Origin: AEGEAN-183 sp964342745
GTDB taxonomy: Bacteria; Pseudomonadota; Gammaproteobacteria; Magnimaribacterales; Magnimaribacteraceae
DNA length: 28,052 nucleotides
Assembly (NCBI GenBank): GCA_964342745.1
Contig: CAYFFW010000018.1
Coordinates: 1 to 28,052 of the forward strand
Direction of reading: 5' to 3'
The notes beneath the pieces were generated by a model. The model had not been told where the DNA came from and did not search any database. It saw nothing but the letters and a program-made list of their open reading frames with translations. Shown here piece after piece: positions 1 through 8,514 of the stretch (its first letter is position 1; each line of letters starts with the position of its first letter). The translations under genes were made by a program, and so were the position numbers.

Positions 1-137
1 AAGCTCCAGCCGAAGAAGCTGCTGAAGCTCCAGCCGAAGAAGCTGCTGAAGCACCAGCCGAAGAAGCTGCTGAAGAAGTAACTAAAGAAGATTCTGACGA
101 CAAAGGCTCTGAATCTGAAGAAAAAGCTGATAAATAA
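1..137 (+). CDS. rpsP: Ribosomal protein bS16, C-terminal tail (5' partial)
   Basis: Only the last 44 codons are inside the window; the frame begins at base 3 and ends at TAA 135-137. The visible protein is three copies of APAEEAAE followed by an acidic, Lys-containing end (EEVTKEDSDDKGSESEEKADK in part). No bS16 core is visible, so the name rests on context: rimM, trmD and rplS follow directly in the canonical rpsP-rimM-trmD-rplS operon. Long Ala/Glu/Pro-rich C-terminal extensions on bS16 are known in some proteobacteria and are expected to be disordered at the 30S surface. The gap to rimM is 11 bases, so co-transcription is likely. The alternative is an unrelated acidic-tailed protein, which is less likely in this position. 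Confidence 0.75.
   Translation, partial: APAEEAAEAPAEEAAEAPAEEAAEEVTKEDSDDKGSESEEKADK
3..74 (+). repeat. Three tandem 24-bp repeats in the rpsP tail
   Basis: Units lie at 3-26, 27-50 and 51-74. The first two are identical and the third differs by one base (GCT to GCA, silent). Each unit encodes APAEEAAE in frame. The window begins inside or at the edge of the array, so more copies may lie upstream. Confidence 0.9.
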
Positions 138-148
138 AATTCATAGAT

Positions 149-670
149 ATGCAAGGTCTGTCTGAAGACCAAAGAATATCCTTAGGTGTTCTTGGAAAAC
201 CCTTTGGAATAAAAGGTTATATATCAGTCCATTATTATGGAGAACAAGAAAATATTAAAAATTTTACTAAACTATATGTAGGGAATGATAGACATCTAGA
301 AATACAAGATATTTTGATAAGAAATAAAAAAATATCTATTAAATTTAAAGATATAGATAACAGGACTGAAGTTGAATTATTAAAAAATAAAGAAATATCT
401 GTCTTGGAAACCGAACTACCAAATTTGGAGAAAGGAGAATTTTATTGGTTTCAACTAGAAGGCTTGAAGGTAATAAATGAACAAAGTGAAATCCTTGGAG
501 AAATAAACCACATGATTAAGACTGGTACTAATGATGTGATGGTTGTCAGACCTTCAAAAGAAAGTATTGATGCTCAAGAAAGGTTAATTCCCTTCCTAAA
601 AAAGGAAATTGTTATTACGGTAGATTTAATAAATAAGGAAGTTTTTGTAAAGTGGCCAAAAGATTTCTAA
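149..670 (+). CDS. rimM: 16S rRNA processing protein RimM
   Basis: RimM assists maturation of the 30S head by binding the S19 region during 16S rRNA processing. The 173-residue length is close to the usual 170-180. The N-terminal RimM barrel carries the family's GxxxGxxG-like start (LGKPFGIKGYISV, about residues 14-26). The second half is a PRC barrel beginning at FYWFQLEGLKV (about 98-108) and ending in IPFLKKEIVITVDLINKEV. It sits 11 bases after the bS16 stop and 9 bases before trmD, the standard order. No clear Shine-Dalgarno site precedes the ATG, so initiation may depend on coupling to the upstream gene. Confidence 0.95.
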   Translation: MQGLSEDQRISLGVLGKPFGIKGYISVHYYGEQENIKNFTKLYVGNDRHLEIQDILIRNKKISIKFKDIDNRTEVELLKNKEISVLETELPNLEKGEFYWFQLEGLKVINEQSEILGEINHMIKTGTNDVMVVRPSKESIDAQERLIPFLKKEIVITVDLINKEVFVKWPKDF

Positions 671-679
671 ATTAGAACC

Positions 680-1417
680 ATGCATTTTGATGTAATTACT
701 ATTTTTCCTGATCTTATAGAAAGCTCATTTGATCACGGAATTACAGCTAAAGCTTTAAAAAATAAAAAAGTATCTTTAAAAACCTTAAATCCTAGAGATT
801 TTTCCAATGATAAAAATGGAAAAGTAGATGATCGTCCTTATGGAGGAGGGCCAGGAATGATTATGGAATCAGAACCCATGATCAAAGCTATTCAAGCTGC
901 GAAAAGCAATTCTAAAAACCCTTATACAATTTTTATGTCTCCTCAAGGAAGTATATATGATCAAAATAAGGCCAAAGAGTTATCTAAAAAAGAACATTTA
1001 ATAATTGTTTGCGGTAGATATGAGGGAGTAGACCAAAGAATCATTGATACCGAGATTGATGAAGAGTGCTCAGTTGGAAATTATGTGTTGAGTGGTGGAG
1101 AGTTACCAGCACTGCTTGTAATGGATTCAGTTTCTAGGACTATTCAAGGTGTACTAGGCGACCCAGATTCAGAAAAACTAGATACTTTTAGTAATGGTTT
1201 ACTCAAACATCCTCAATATACTAGACCTGAAATAAATCCTTACGGTAAAGTACCAGATGTTCTTTTAAGCGGTGATCACGAAACCATAAGAAAATGGCAG
1301 CTTAAGCAATCCCTTCTAAAGACTAAGAAAAATAGACCAGATCTTATAGAAAATAGATCTTTTAATGATGAAGAGCAAGAGCTTTTAGAAGAAATTATGC
1401 GTGAAGAACAAGCTTAA
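680..1417 (+). CDS. trmD: tRNA (guanine-N1-)-methyltransferase TrmD
   Basis: TrmD methylates G37 of tRNAs that have G at position 36, using S-adenosylmethionine, and so prevents frameshifting. The SPOUT trefoil-knot motifs are intact: DDRPYGGGPGM at 50-60, CGRYEGVDQR at 111-120 and SVGNYVLSGG at 131-140. The Asp corresponding to the catalytic base sits at about 168 in LDTFSNGLL, followed by the conserved HPQYTRP. At 245 residues it is normal length (about 245-255). It is the third gene of the rpsP-rimM-trmD-rplS operon and is followed by a 48-base gap that holds a possible promoter for rplS. Confidence 0.97.
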   Translation: MHFDVITIFPDLIESSFDHGITAKALKNKKVSLKTLNPRDFSNDKNGKVDDRPYGGGPGMIMESEPMIKAIQAAKSNSKNPYTIFMSPQGSIYDQNKAKELSKKEHLIIVCGRYEGVDQRIIDTEIDEECSVGNYVLSGGELPALLVMDSVSRTIQGVLGDPDSEKLDTFSNGLLKHPQYTRPEINPYGKVPDVLLSGDHETIRKWQLKQSLLKTKKNRPDLIENRSFNDEEQELLEEIMREEQA

Positions 1418-1437
1418 TCTGGTAGAATGGGCGCCCC
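1401..1437 (+). promoter_or_regulatory. Possible promoter with GC-rich discriminator upstream of rplS
   Basis: A -10-like TAGAAT lies at 1423-1428, five of six matches to TATAAT. It is followed at once by GGGCGCCC (1429-1436), a GC patch that stands out in AT-rich DNA. The best -35 candidate is a weak GTGAAG at 1401-1406, 16 bases upstream and inside the end of trmD. A GC-rich discriminator next to the -10 is the hallmark of ppGpp/DksA-controlled rRNA and ribosomal-protein promoters. The same 20-base box recurs upstream of the SDR gene at 13819-13838. Promoter function is inference. Confidence 0.35.
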
Positions 1438-1465
1438 AAAAATACCCTAATAACAAAAAAGTCTA

Positions 1466-1822
1466 ATGAGTAAGAATAAATATATACAACAAGTAGAGTC
1501 AGGAAGAATTAGAGATGACATTCCCAAGTTCTCTCAAGGAGATACGGTTGTAGTTCAAGTCAGAGTAGTTGAAGGCTCTAGAGAAAGGTTACAGCCTTTT
1601 GAAGGTGTTGTTATAGGGATTAAAAATAGGGGGCTAGGATCTGCATTTACTGTTAGAAAAATTTCTAATGGAGTTGGAGTTGAAAGAACTTTCCAAACGC
1701 ATAGCCCACTAATTGGTAGTATTAAAGTAAAGCGTAAAGGGGATGTTAGACAAGCTAAACTTTACTACTTAAGGAAATTAACAGGAAGAGCAGCAAGAAT
1801 TAAAGAGAAGCTAGATAAGTAA
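1466..1822 (+). CDS. rplS: 50S ribosomal protein bL19
   Basis: bL19 lies at the 30S-50S interface near the A-site side. The 118-residue protein matches the usual 115-120 and shows the family's hallmarks in order: a DIPKFSQGDTV start (residues 18-28), VVEGSRERLQPFEGVVI (about 34-50), and the basic C-terminal segment KLYYLRKLTGRAARIKEKL. It ends the canonical rpsP operon. No strong Shine-Dalgarno site precedes the ATG. The GC-rich promoter-like box 30-40 bases upstream may give it extra, growth-controlled transcription. Confidence 0.98.
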   Translation: MSKNKYIQQVESGRIRDDIPKFSQGDTVVVQVRVVEGSRERLQPFEGVVIGIKNRGLGSAFTVRKISNGVGVERTFQTHSPLIGSIKVKRKGDVRQAKLYYLRKLTGRAARIKEKLDK

Positions 1823-1842
1823 CTCTTTTCGCTGTTAATTTC

Positions 1843-2745
1843 ATGGTCAGCGCAAACATCTCATCAGATAGACTGATAGATGGATTTATAGATTCTATTT
1901 GGTTAGAAAAAGGGTTAAGTCAAAATACTCTAAATGCTTATAGACAAGACCTAACAAGTTTTGATAATTGGCTAAAACCTACAAGTCTTGAGAAGGCAGA
2001 CAAAATTTCCTTACTTGATTATTTAGCCTTTAGATTAAAAGAAGGTTACAGCAGTCGATCTACCGCCAGATCTCTTTCTAGTTTAAGGGCCTTTTACTCT
2101 TATCTAATTACCAAGTCATTAATAAAAGAGAATCCTACTGCAAAAATTCAAAGCCCTAAACTAGGTCATAGCCTTCCAAAAGTTTTGTCTGAAGAAGAAG
2201 TTGAAAAATTAATAAGTTCTCCAAACACAAAAGAACCACTGGGTTTAAGAGATAGGGCAATGCTTGAACTTCTATATGCTTGTGGTTTAAGAATTTCAGA
2301 ACTAATTAATTTAGATTTATTAAATCTAAATATAAGGCAAGGAGTAGTTAAAGTTATTGGTAAGGGAGGAAAAGAAAGATTGGTACCTATGGGCGAACAA
2401 GCATTAGATTGGATTTCTGATTATTTAGCTTATGGGAGGGATCAGCTTGTTATAGAAAGCAAAAAGAGCTCTCTTCTTTTCTTAAGTAAAAGAGGCACTG
2501 GAATGACTAGACAGACTTTTTGGTACAGAATAAAACATTATGCTAATAAATCTGGTGTAGATGAAACCTTGTCTCCCCATACCCTTAGGCATGCCTTTGC
2601 TACTCATTTAATTAATCATGGTGCAGATTTAAGAACTGTGCAGTTATTATTAGGGCATACTAGTCTCTCTACCACTCAGATATATACTGAAGTAGCAAGA
2701 CACAGAATGAAGGAACTTCATAAAGAGCACCACCCAAGAGGATAG
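1843..2745 (+). CDS. xerD: Site-specific tyrosine recombinase XerD
   Basis: XerD acts with XerC at dif under FtsK control to resolve chromosome dimers. An N-terminal SAM-like DNA-binding domain (about 8-95) precedes the catalytic domain. All catalytic residues are present: R150 (LLYACGLRISEL), K174 (GKGGKERLVPM), H246 and R249 (SPHTLRHAFATH), H272 (LLGHTSLSTTQ) and the nucleophile Y281. Each is offset by exactly +2 from E. coli XerD numbering. The following dsbC gene starts two bases after the stop, and the xerD-dsbC pairing is conserved in gammaproteobacteria, which favours XerD over XerC. I see no sign of an integron or phage integrase. Confidence 0.95.
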   Translation: MVSANISSDRLIDGFIDSIWLEKGLSQNTLNAYRQDLTSFDNWLKPTSLEKADKISLLDYLAFRLKEGYSSRSTARSLSSLRAFYSYLITKSLIKENPTAKIQSPKLGHSLPKVLSEEEVEKLISSPNTKEPLGLRDRAMLELLYACGLRISELINLDLLNLNIRQGVVKVIGKGGKERLVPMGEQALDWISDYLAYGRDQLVIESKKSSLLFLSKRGTGMTRQTFWYRIKHYANKSGVDETLSPHTLRHAFATHLINHGADLRTVQLLLGHTSLSTTQIYTEVARHRMKELHKEHHPRG

Positions 2746-2747
2746 TT

Positions 2748-3500
2748 ATGAAATCTTTTAACCTTTTAATGTCAGCAATAGTAATTACTTTCCTGTCCTT
2801 TGGTTGCTCTGAAACAATAGGTGATCAAGTTCAAGATGATTTGTCTTTTCTCGAATTAGAAAGAAAATTAAATAGTCTCCTTCCAGAAGATGTCATAGTT
2901 AAATCAATTGAAGAAACTGATATAGAAGGTTACCTTGAGGTTTCATTAGAAGGGATGGAGTCATTTTTTGTTTCAGAAAATGGAAAATTTATTATTTCTG
3001 GAGATATCTTTGAAATTACTAGTGAAGGTTTAATAAACAGATCTGAAGTAAGAAGAAGTGCCTATAGAAAGAAAATAGTTAATGATTTAGATTCCTCAGA
3101 ATTCATAACATTTCGACCTAATGCGGTACGACATTCTATTTTTGTTTTTACTGATGTTGACTGTGGATATTGTAGGCAGTTTCATGCCCAGATGGCCGAG
3201 TATTTAGAGTTAGGTATCAAGGTTAATTATTTAGCTTTTCCTAGAGCTGGTGCTAATTCAGATTCTTATAAAAGAATAGCTTCTGCTTGGTGCTCAAAAG
3301 ATCCCAATAACGCTATAACAGAGCTCAAATTAGGTAATGAAATTAAAGAAAACGTTTGCTTAGACAATCCAGTTATTAAACATTTTGATTTAGGAAATAG
3401 TCTGGGGGTTACTGGAACTCCCTCAATTATTACTTCTGAAGGTAAACTTATACCTGGATACATCCCAGCTGAAAATCTTATTGGATTATTAGAAAGCTAA
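2748..3500 (+). CDS. dsbC: Thiol:disulfide interchange protein DsbC
   Basis: A periplasmic disulfide isomerase. An N-terminal export signal (residues 1-20, hydrophobic core NLLMSAIVITFLSF) leads into a DsbC-type dimerisation region (about 28-105) and a thioredoxin-fold domain. The active site is CGYC at 139-142, the same as in E. coli. The structural cysteine pair C182 and C204 is also kept, as is the cis-proline loop VTGTP ending at P225. C20 follows LSFG, a poor lipobox, so lipidation is possible but doubtful. A GAGGA ribosome site overlaps the end of xerD. Length 250 is slightly above the E. coli precursor (236). Confidence 0.93.
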   Translation: MKSFNLLMSAIVITFLSFGCSETIGDQVQDDLSFLELERKLNSLLPEDVIVKSIEETDIEGYLEVSLEGMESFFVSENGKFIISGDIFEITSEGLINRSEVRRSAYRKKIVNDLDSSEFITFRPNAVRHSIFVFTDVDCGYCRQFHAQMAEYLELGIKVNYLAFPRAGANSDSYKRIASAWCSKDPNNAITELKLGNEIKENVCLDNPVIKHFDLGNSLGVTGTPSIITSEGKLIPGYIPAENLIGLLES

Positions 3501-3519
3501 AAATTAGAATCAAGTAATT

Positions 3520-4719
3520 ATGGATACAGACTTTCCTAGAGTAAATAAATTACCCCCATATGTTTTTGACAAGATTCAAAAACTAAAGATGGAAGCAAGG
3601 CATCGAGGTGAAGACATAATTGATTTTGGAATGGGAAATCCTGATCAGCCTACTCCATCTCCTATTGTAGAAAAATTAAGAGAATCTTCTCTTAAGTCTT
3701 CTACGCATAGGTATTCACAATCAAAAGGTATTCCTAGGTTAAGAAAATCAATATGTGATTGGTATGAAAGAAGATTTTCGGTTGAATTAGACCCTGAATT
3801 GGAAGCAGTAGTAACTATGGGCTCCAAAGAAGGGATAGGTCATCTAGCTTTAGCTACTCTTGATAAAGGAGATGCAGTTTTAGTTCCTAATCCTTCTTAT
3901 CCTATACACCCATATGGGTTTGTTATAGCAGGAGCAGATATTAGACATGTGCCTATAGGTGGTAATGTAGATTTTTTCTTAGAGCTTAATGATGCGATTA
4001 AAAATACTTTCCCCAAACCAAAAATGCTGGTCCTTAACTTTCCCAGTAATCCAACAACTCAATGTGTTGATATTGATTTTTTCAAAAAAATTGTAGATAT
4101 GGCTCTAGAAAATAATATTTGGGTCATTCAAGATTTAGCTTATGCTGATATCTGCTTTGATGGGTATAAAGCACCTTCAATACTCCAAGTAGAAGGAGCT
4201 AAAGAAGTCGCAGTAGAATTTTTCTCGTTGTCTAAGAGCTATAATATGCCGGGCTGGAGAGTAGGTTTTTGCTGTGGGAACCAAGAGCTTTTAGCTGCTC
4301 TATCTAGAATAAAATCTTATTTTGATTATGGCTTATTTACCCCTATACAGGTAGCTGCCATAAAGGCTCTTGATGAATGTGATAATTACGTTAAGGAGAT
4401 TACTGAAATTTACCAATCTAGAAGGGATGCCTTGGTTGAAGGGTTAAATAATGCAGGTTGGTACACAGAATACCCCAAAGCTTCTATGTTTGTTTGGTCA
4501 AAAATTCCAGATTCTTATATAGATCTAGGTTCTCTTGAGTTTAGTAAGCAATTATTAACTGAAGCTAAAGTTGCAATATCACCTGGTATAGGTTTTGGAG
4601 AATATGGCGAAGGTTATGTAAGATTTTCATTAATAGAAAATGAACACAGAATAAAACAGGCCGTAAGAAATATTAAACAGTTTTTAGTATCTCAAGAAAA
4701 AATTCATTTTATAAGGTAG
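3520..4719 (+). CDS. alaC: AlaC-type class I aminotransferase (glutamate-pyruvate)
   Basis: A PLP-dependent fold-type I aminotransferase of the AlaC/YfdZ group, which makes alanine from pyruvate and glutamate. The signature start DFGMGNPDQPTP is at about 35-46. Binding residues are visible: N177 in NFPSNPTTQ, D205 in QDLAYAD, the Schiff-base lysine K239 in SLSKSYNMPGWR, and the carboxylate-binding R368 in YVRFSLIE. The 399-residue length is typical. It lies four bases before hom, in the dsbC-hom interval, a position also seen for this family in other gammaproteobacteria. Substrate specificity is inferred from family resemblance; an aspartate or LL-diaminopimelate aminotransferase role cannot be excluded. 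Confidence 0.85.
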   Translation: MDTDFPRVNKLPPYVFDKIQKLKMEARHRGEDIIDFGMGNPDQPTPSPIVEKLRESSLKSSTHRYSQSKGIPRLRKSICDWYERRFSVELDPELEAVVTMGSKEGIGHLALATLDKGDAVLVPNPSYPIHPYGFVIAGADIRHVPIGGNVDFFLELNDAIKNTFPKPKMLVLNFPSNPTTQCVDIDFFKKIVDMALENNIWVIQDLAYADICFDGYKAPSILQVEGAKEVAVEFFSLSKSYNMPGWRVGFCCGNQELLAALSRIKSYFDYGLFTPIQVAAIKALDECDNYVKEITEIYQSRRDALVEGLNNAGWYTEYPKASMFVWSKIPDSYIDLGSLEFSKQLLTEAKVAISPGIGFGEYGEGYVRFSLIENEHRIKQAVRNIKQFLVSQEKIHFIR

Positions 4720-4723
4720 CTAA

Positions 4724-6001
4724 ATGCAAACATTAAGAGTAGGCCTCTGCGGAGTTGGGAATGTCGGAAGCGCTGTTTTAAAAACTTTAATGAATTCATC
4801 AAAGCTTTTAGAAGTTCAAGGAGGTGTTAACTTTGAATTAGTACAAGTAGGAGCGAGAAAAGGAAAGAAGGTAGTTCCTTTTGAAGATGTAAACGTAACA
4901 GTTAATTTAATGGAGGTTGCCACTAACCCAGAGGTAGATGTTTTAGTTGAGGTAGTAGGGGGAGTTGAGTTCGCCTATGAATTGGTCTCAACAGCTCTAA
5001 AGCAAGGAAAGCATGTTGTAACGGCTAACAAAGCTCTTTTAGCTAGTCATGGGAATGAATTATTTTTATTGGCTAAAGAACATAATGTAGAAATAGGCTT
5101 TGAGGCATCTGTTGCTGGAGGAACCCCTGTTATAAAGGCTTTAAGAGAAGGTTTAGTTGCAAATAAGGTGAATTGGTTTGCAGGTATATTGAATGGAACA
5201 AGTAACTATATTCTTACAGAAATGGAGCTAAATGAATCAACCTTTGACTCAGCTTTAAAAAGAGCTCAAGAATTAGGCCTTGCAGAATCTGATCCTTCCC
5301 TAGATATAAACGGAACTGATGCAGCTCAAAAGGCCAGCATTCTTGCAGCTTTAGCTTTTCGTGTTCCCTTTGACTTTTCTTTTGTAAGCTATGAAGGAAT
5401 AGAAGATGTTGAATTGGAAGATCTCAAATACTGCAAAGAACTTGGTTATTCAATTAAACATATAGCTCACGCTGAAATCAATGAAACTATAGTTTGTATA
5501 AGTGCATACCCAACATTAGTGGATAAAGAAACTTTACTTTCTCAGGTTAGCCAAGAGATGAATGCCTTGGAAATATATTCAGAAGGAGTGGGATCAACTG
5601 TCTATTACGGTCCAGGCGCAGGACCAGAACCAACAGCATCAGCAGTGATTGCTGATCTTGTAGATATAGCTAAAGGTGGTTGGCAATTAGATTTAAATTC
5701 TGATGATTTAAATAGATTGGAAGTATCAGATAAAAAAATAGCAGCAAGATACTATAGGTTGCAAGTTAATGATGAACCTGGGGTTATAGCAAAGATTTCT
5801 TCAGTGTTTGGAGATAGAAATATAAGTATAGAAGCCTTAATACAGCATGAAGCTAAGTCAAAAAAGAGCCTTGAATCTATTCCAGTTGTCATAATATCTG
5901 GAGAAATCTCTGATAAGGAAGCCCTAAACCTTAAGGAAGCTTTAGAAAATTTACCTGAGGTTATTTCAGGTATTAAAAACTTCAGAATTCATTCAAGCTA
6001 G
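4724..6001 (+). CDS. hom: Homoserine dehydrogenase (monofunctional, with ACT domain)
   Basis: It reduces aspartate semialdehyde to homoserine with NAD(P)H in the threonine/methionine pathway. The Rossmann motif VGLCGVGNVGSAV (6-18) is followed by TANKALLA with K103 and the catalytic signature DINGTDAAQKAS (194-205), which carries D194, D199 and K203. A C-terminal ACT domain (about 345-422, beginning near YRLQVNDEPGVIAKIS) suggests feedback control by threonine. No aspartokinase part is fused. Length 425 is usual for the monofunctional enzyme. It is four bases after alaC and five before thrC, so hom-thrC are almost certainly co-transcribed and matched in product use. Confidence 0.96.
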   Translation: MQTLRVGLCGVGNVGSAVLKTLMNSSKLLEVQGGVNFELVQVGARKGKKVVPFEDVNVTVNLMEVATNPEVDVLVEVVGGVEFAYELVSTALKQGKHVVTANKALLASHGNELFLLAKEHNVEIGFEASVAGGTPVIKALREGLVANKVNWFAGILNGTSNYILTEMELNESTFDSALKRAQELGLAESDPSLDINGTDAAQKASILAALAFRVPFDFSFVSYEGIEDVELEDLKYCKELGYSIKHIAHAEINETIVCISAYPTLVDKETLLSQVSQEMNALEIYSEGVGSTVYYGPGAGPEPTASAVIADLVDIAKGGWQLDLNSDDLNRLEVSDKKIAARYYRLQVNDEPGVIAKISSVFGDRNISIEALIQHEAKSKKSLESIPVVIISGEISDKEALNLKEALENLPEVISGIKNFRIHSS

Positions 6002-6006
6002 AAATA

Positions 6007-7398
6007 ATGGAATATGTAAGTACTAGAAATTCTTCACTAAGGAGGTCATTCAGTGAAGTTCTTTTGGGTGGATTGGCACCTGACGGAGGATTGTATATGC
6101 CTCTAGAAATTCAGAGGTTTTCACTTAAAGAAATAGATAACTTTCAGTCTCTAAATTATCAAGAGCTTACTTGTGAGATCTTGCATCAATTCGTTTCGGA
6201 AGAGATTGATAAGGAGGAATTTAAAAGAATAATTTTAGACGCTTACCAATCATTTGATCGTAAAGAAGTAGTTGACTTAGTAAAACTGAATGAAAGCAGA
6301 TGGATCTTAGAATTATTCCATGGACCTACTTTAGCTTTTAAAGATGTTGCTATGCAACTTCTAGGAAAGATGCTTGACCATTTTGCTAAGAAACAAAATA
6401 CAAAAATTGCTGTATTAGGAGCCACATCTGGGGACACAGGTTCAGCTGCTATATCTGCTTGTTCTAGGTATGAAAATGTTAAAGTTTTTATTCTTTACCC
6501 TCATCAAAAAGTTACGGATATCCAAAGAAAACAAATGACAACCACTCAGTCTAAAAATGTACATGCACTTTCAGTTCAAACAGATTTTGATGGATGTCAG
6601 GCTATCGTTAAGCAGCTTTTTTTGGATGAAAGTATATTAAAAAATCAAGCTAAATTTATTGCTGCCAATTCTATTAATTGGGCAAGATGTATGACTCAAT
6701 CAGTCTATTATTTCTGGACCTACTTGAGATTAAAAAATGAAATAAATAAGTTAATTTTTTCTATTCCCTCAGGCAATTTTGGTCACGCTTATGCTGGTTG
6801 GTTAGCAAAACAAATGGGATTACCAATAGATAAACTATTTATCGCAACAAATAATAATGATGTTTTGCATAAGCTATTCTCAGAAAATAAGTACCAACAA
6901 GGAAAAGTAAGTGAAACTTTAGCTCCTAGTATGGATATTTCAGTAGCCAGTAACTTTGAAAGATTACTTTATAATTTACACGGAAATAATTCTGAAATAT
7001 TGAACCAAGTTATGACATCTTTCCCTGAAAGAAGTATTACAATTCCTGAAAATTCCTGGAATCAGATTCAAAATTTCTTTTTAAGTTATCCTGTATCAGA
7101 TCAAGAAATTTTGGAAGAAATTCAGGCTACACATAATGAATATAATTATATTTTGGATCCACACACTTCTACAGGTCTCAAGGCAGCTAACGAATTAGCT
7201 TCCCTCAGTGAGCCTGTCATAACTATGGCTACAGCCCATCCTTCTAAATTTAATGAAGCAATTAAAAAGGCTATAAATGAAGATTTGATAGAAATGCCTC
7301 AAAAATTATCTTCTATAGTTGAGAAAAAAGAAGAATTTACAGTATTACCAAATAACACAGATAAGGTTAGAGAATATATCCTCTCATCGGTAAAATAG
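6007..7398 (+). CDS. thrC: Threonine synthase
   Basis: It converts O-phosphohomoserine to threonine using PLP. The N-terminal STRN (5-8) and PDGGLYMP (25-32) segments are typical of the long, class II threonine synthases. The PLP lysine is K112 in HGPTLAFKDVAMQ, and GATSGDTGSAA (139-149) is the phosphate-binding loop. Length 463 agrees with that class (about 460-500). Homoserine kinase (thrB or the Pseudomonas-type thrH) is not in the window, so the pathway's middle step is encoded elsewhere. The prfB start codon follows three bases after the stop, suggesting read-on transcription into the translation genes. Confidence 0.96.
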   Translation: MEYVSTRNSSLRRSFSEVLLGGLAPDGGLYMPLEIQRFSLKEIDNFQSLNYQELTCEILHQFVSEEIDKEEFKRIILDAYQSFDRKEVVDLVKLNESRWILELFHGPTLAFKDVAMQLLGKMLDHFAKKQNTKIAVLGATSGDTGSAAISACSRYENVKVFILYPHQKVTDIQRKQMTTTQSKNVHALSVQTDFDGCQAIVKQLFLDESILKNQAKFIAANSINWARCMTQSVYYFWTYLRLKNEINKLIFSIPSGNFGHAYAGWLAKQMGLPIDKLFIATNNNDVLHKLFSENKYQQGKVSETLAPSMDISVASNFERLLYNLHGNNSEILNQVMTSFPERSITIPENSWNQIQNFFLSYPVSDQEILEEIQATHNEYNYILDPHTSTGLKAANELASLSEPVITMATAHPSKFNEAIKKAINEDLIEMPQKLSSIVEKKEEFTVLPNNTDKVREYILSSVK

Positions 7399-7401
7399 GT
7401 T

Positions 7402-8500
7402 ATGGTTGAAATAACTTCAATAAATGAAGATTTAAAAGATCACATTAAACGAATAGATGATCTTAGGGGGTACCTTTGACCTTGAGTCTAAGCATTCCCG
7501 TTTGGATGAGTTAACTGAAACACTAAATGACCCCAAACTATGGGAGGAGCCCAAAAAGGCTCAGGAGCTCAACAAGGAAAGGGTTCATCTTGAGAAAGAC
7601 CTCAAATCCTTCAGTGATTTAGAGCAGGCTATTAAAGATTCTTATGAGCTATCAGAGATAGCTCTTTCAGAAAACGACATTGAAGCATTAGAAGGTTTAT
7701 CTGAAGAAATTAAAAAAAATGAAAAAAAATTATATCAGTTTGAATTTCAAAGAATGTTTTCTAACCCCATGGATCCTAATAATGCATTTTTGGATATTCA
7801 GTCAGGTTCAGGGGGAACTGAAGCTCAGGATTGGGCGGAAATGATTATGAGAATGTATTTGAAATGGGGAGAATCTAAAGGCTTTAATGTAGAAATGATA
7901 GAAGTCTCTCCAGGAGAGGTGGCTGGAATAAAAAGTTCGGCTATAAAATTTGAGGGTGAGTATGCTTACGGCTGGCTTAGAACAGAAACTGGCGTGCATC
8001 GTCTAGTAAGAAAATCCCCTTTTGATTCTGGAAGCAGAAGACATACTTCTTTTGCTTCAGTTTTTGTTTCTCCCGAGATAGATGAAGCAATAGAAATTGA
8101 TATTAATCCTTCTGATCTAAGGGTTGATACTTACAGGGCAAGCGGAGCAGGTGGACAGCATGTTAATAAGACTGATTCAGCAATAAGAATCACGCATGAA
8201 CCAACAGGAGTTGTGGTTCAATGCCAATCTCAAAGGTCACAACATAAAAATAGAGACAATGCCATGCAACAATTGAGAGCAAAGCTTTATGAAATTGAGA
8301 TGCAGAAGTTAGACGCTGAAAGGAAATCTGTGGAAGAGTCTAAGTCGGATATTGGATGGGGGAGCCAAATAAGATCCTACGTTCTTGATTCAGCTAGGAT
8401 TAAGGACCTCAGGACTGGGTACGAGACTTCTAACTGCACTGCAGTACTAGATGGAGACTTAGATAATTTCATAGAAGCAAGCCTAAAAGCTAATATTTAG
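7402..8500 (+). CDS. prfB: Peptide chain release factor 2, made by programmed +1 frameshift
   Basis: RF2 ends translation at UGA and UAA. Translation starts at ATG 7402 and reads 25 codons to CTT TGA (7474-7479). A +1 slip continues with GAC at 7478. The joined product is 365 residues, the same as E. coli RF2. In joined numbering the stop-recognition tripeptide SPF is at 205-207 and the peptidyl-hydrolysis GGQ is at 250-252, exactly the E. coli positions. The in-frame ATG at 7457 lies within the leader region but would give a protein missing the true N-terminus, so it is not the start. The prfB-lysS order is conserved in gammaproteobacteria. Confidence 0.97.
7465..7480 (+). promoter_or_regulatory. 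RF2 autoregulatory frameshift signal
   Basis: An internal Shine-Dalgarno AGGGGG (7465-7470) is followed by TAC and then the slip site CTT TGA C (7474-7480). This is the textbook RF2 element: low RF2 lets the ribosome pause on UGA and slip forward one base, so RF2 controls its own synthesis. Spacing between the AGGGGG and CTT is three bases, as in E. coli. Confidence 0.96.
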
Positions 8501-8514
8501 TTAAAGTATGCCTA

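Noticed and set aside
3..74. Tandem repeats as a CRISPR or mobile-element end
   Set aside because: The repeats are directly adjacent without spacers and stay in one coding frame.
1429..1436. GGGCGCCC palindrome as a terminator after trmD
   Set aside because: The palindrome is only eight bases with no loop and no T-tract follows; it fits a promoter discriminator better.
1843..2745. Tyrosine recombinase as an integrase of a mobile element
   Set aside because: Catalytic spacing equals XerD and dsbC follows directly, the conserved housekeeping context; there are no attachment repeats or cargo genes.
7402..7479. prfB as a broken gene with an internal stop
   Set aside because: The TGA sits in the exact RF2 frameshift element and the joined product is full length, so it is a programmed event.
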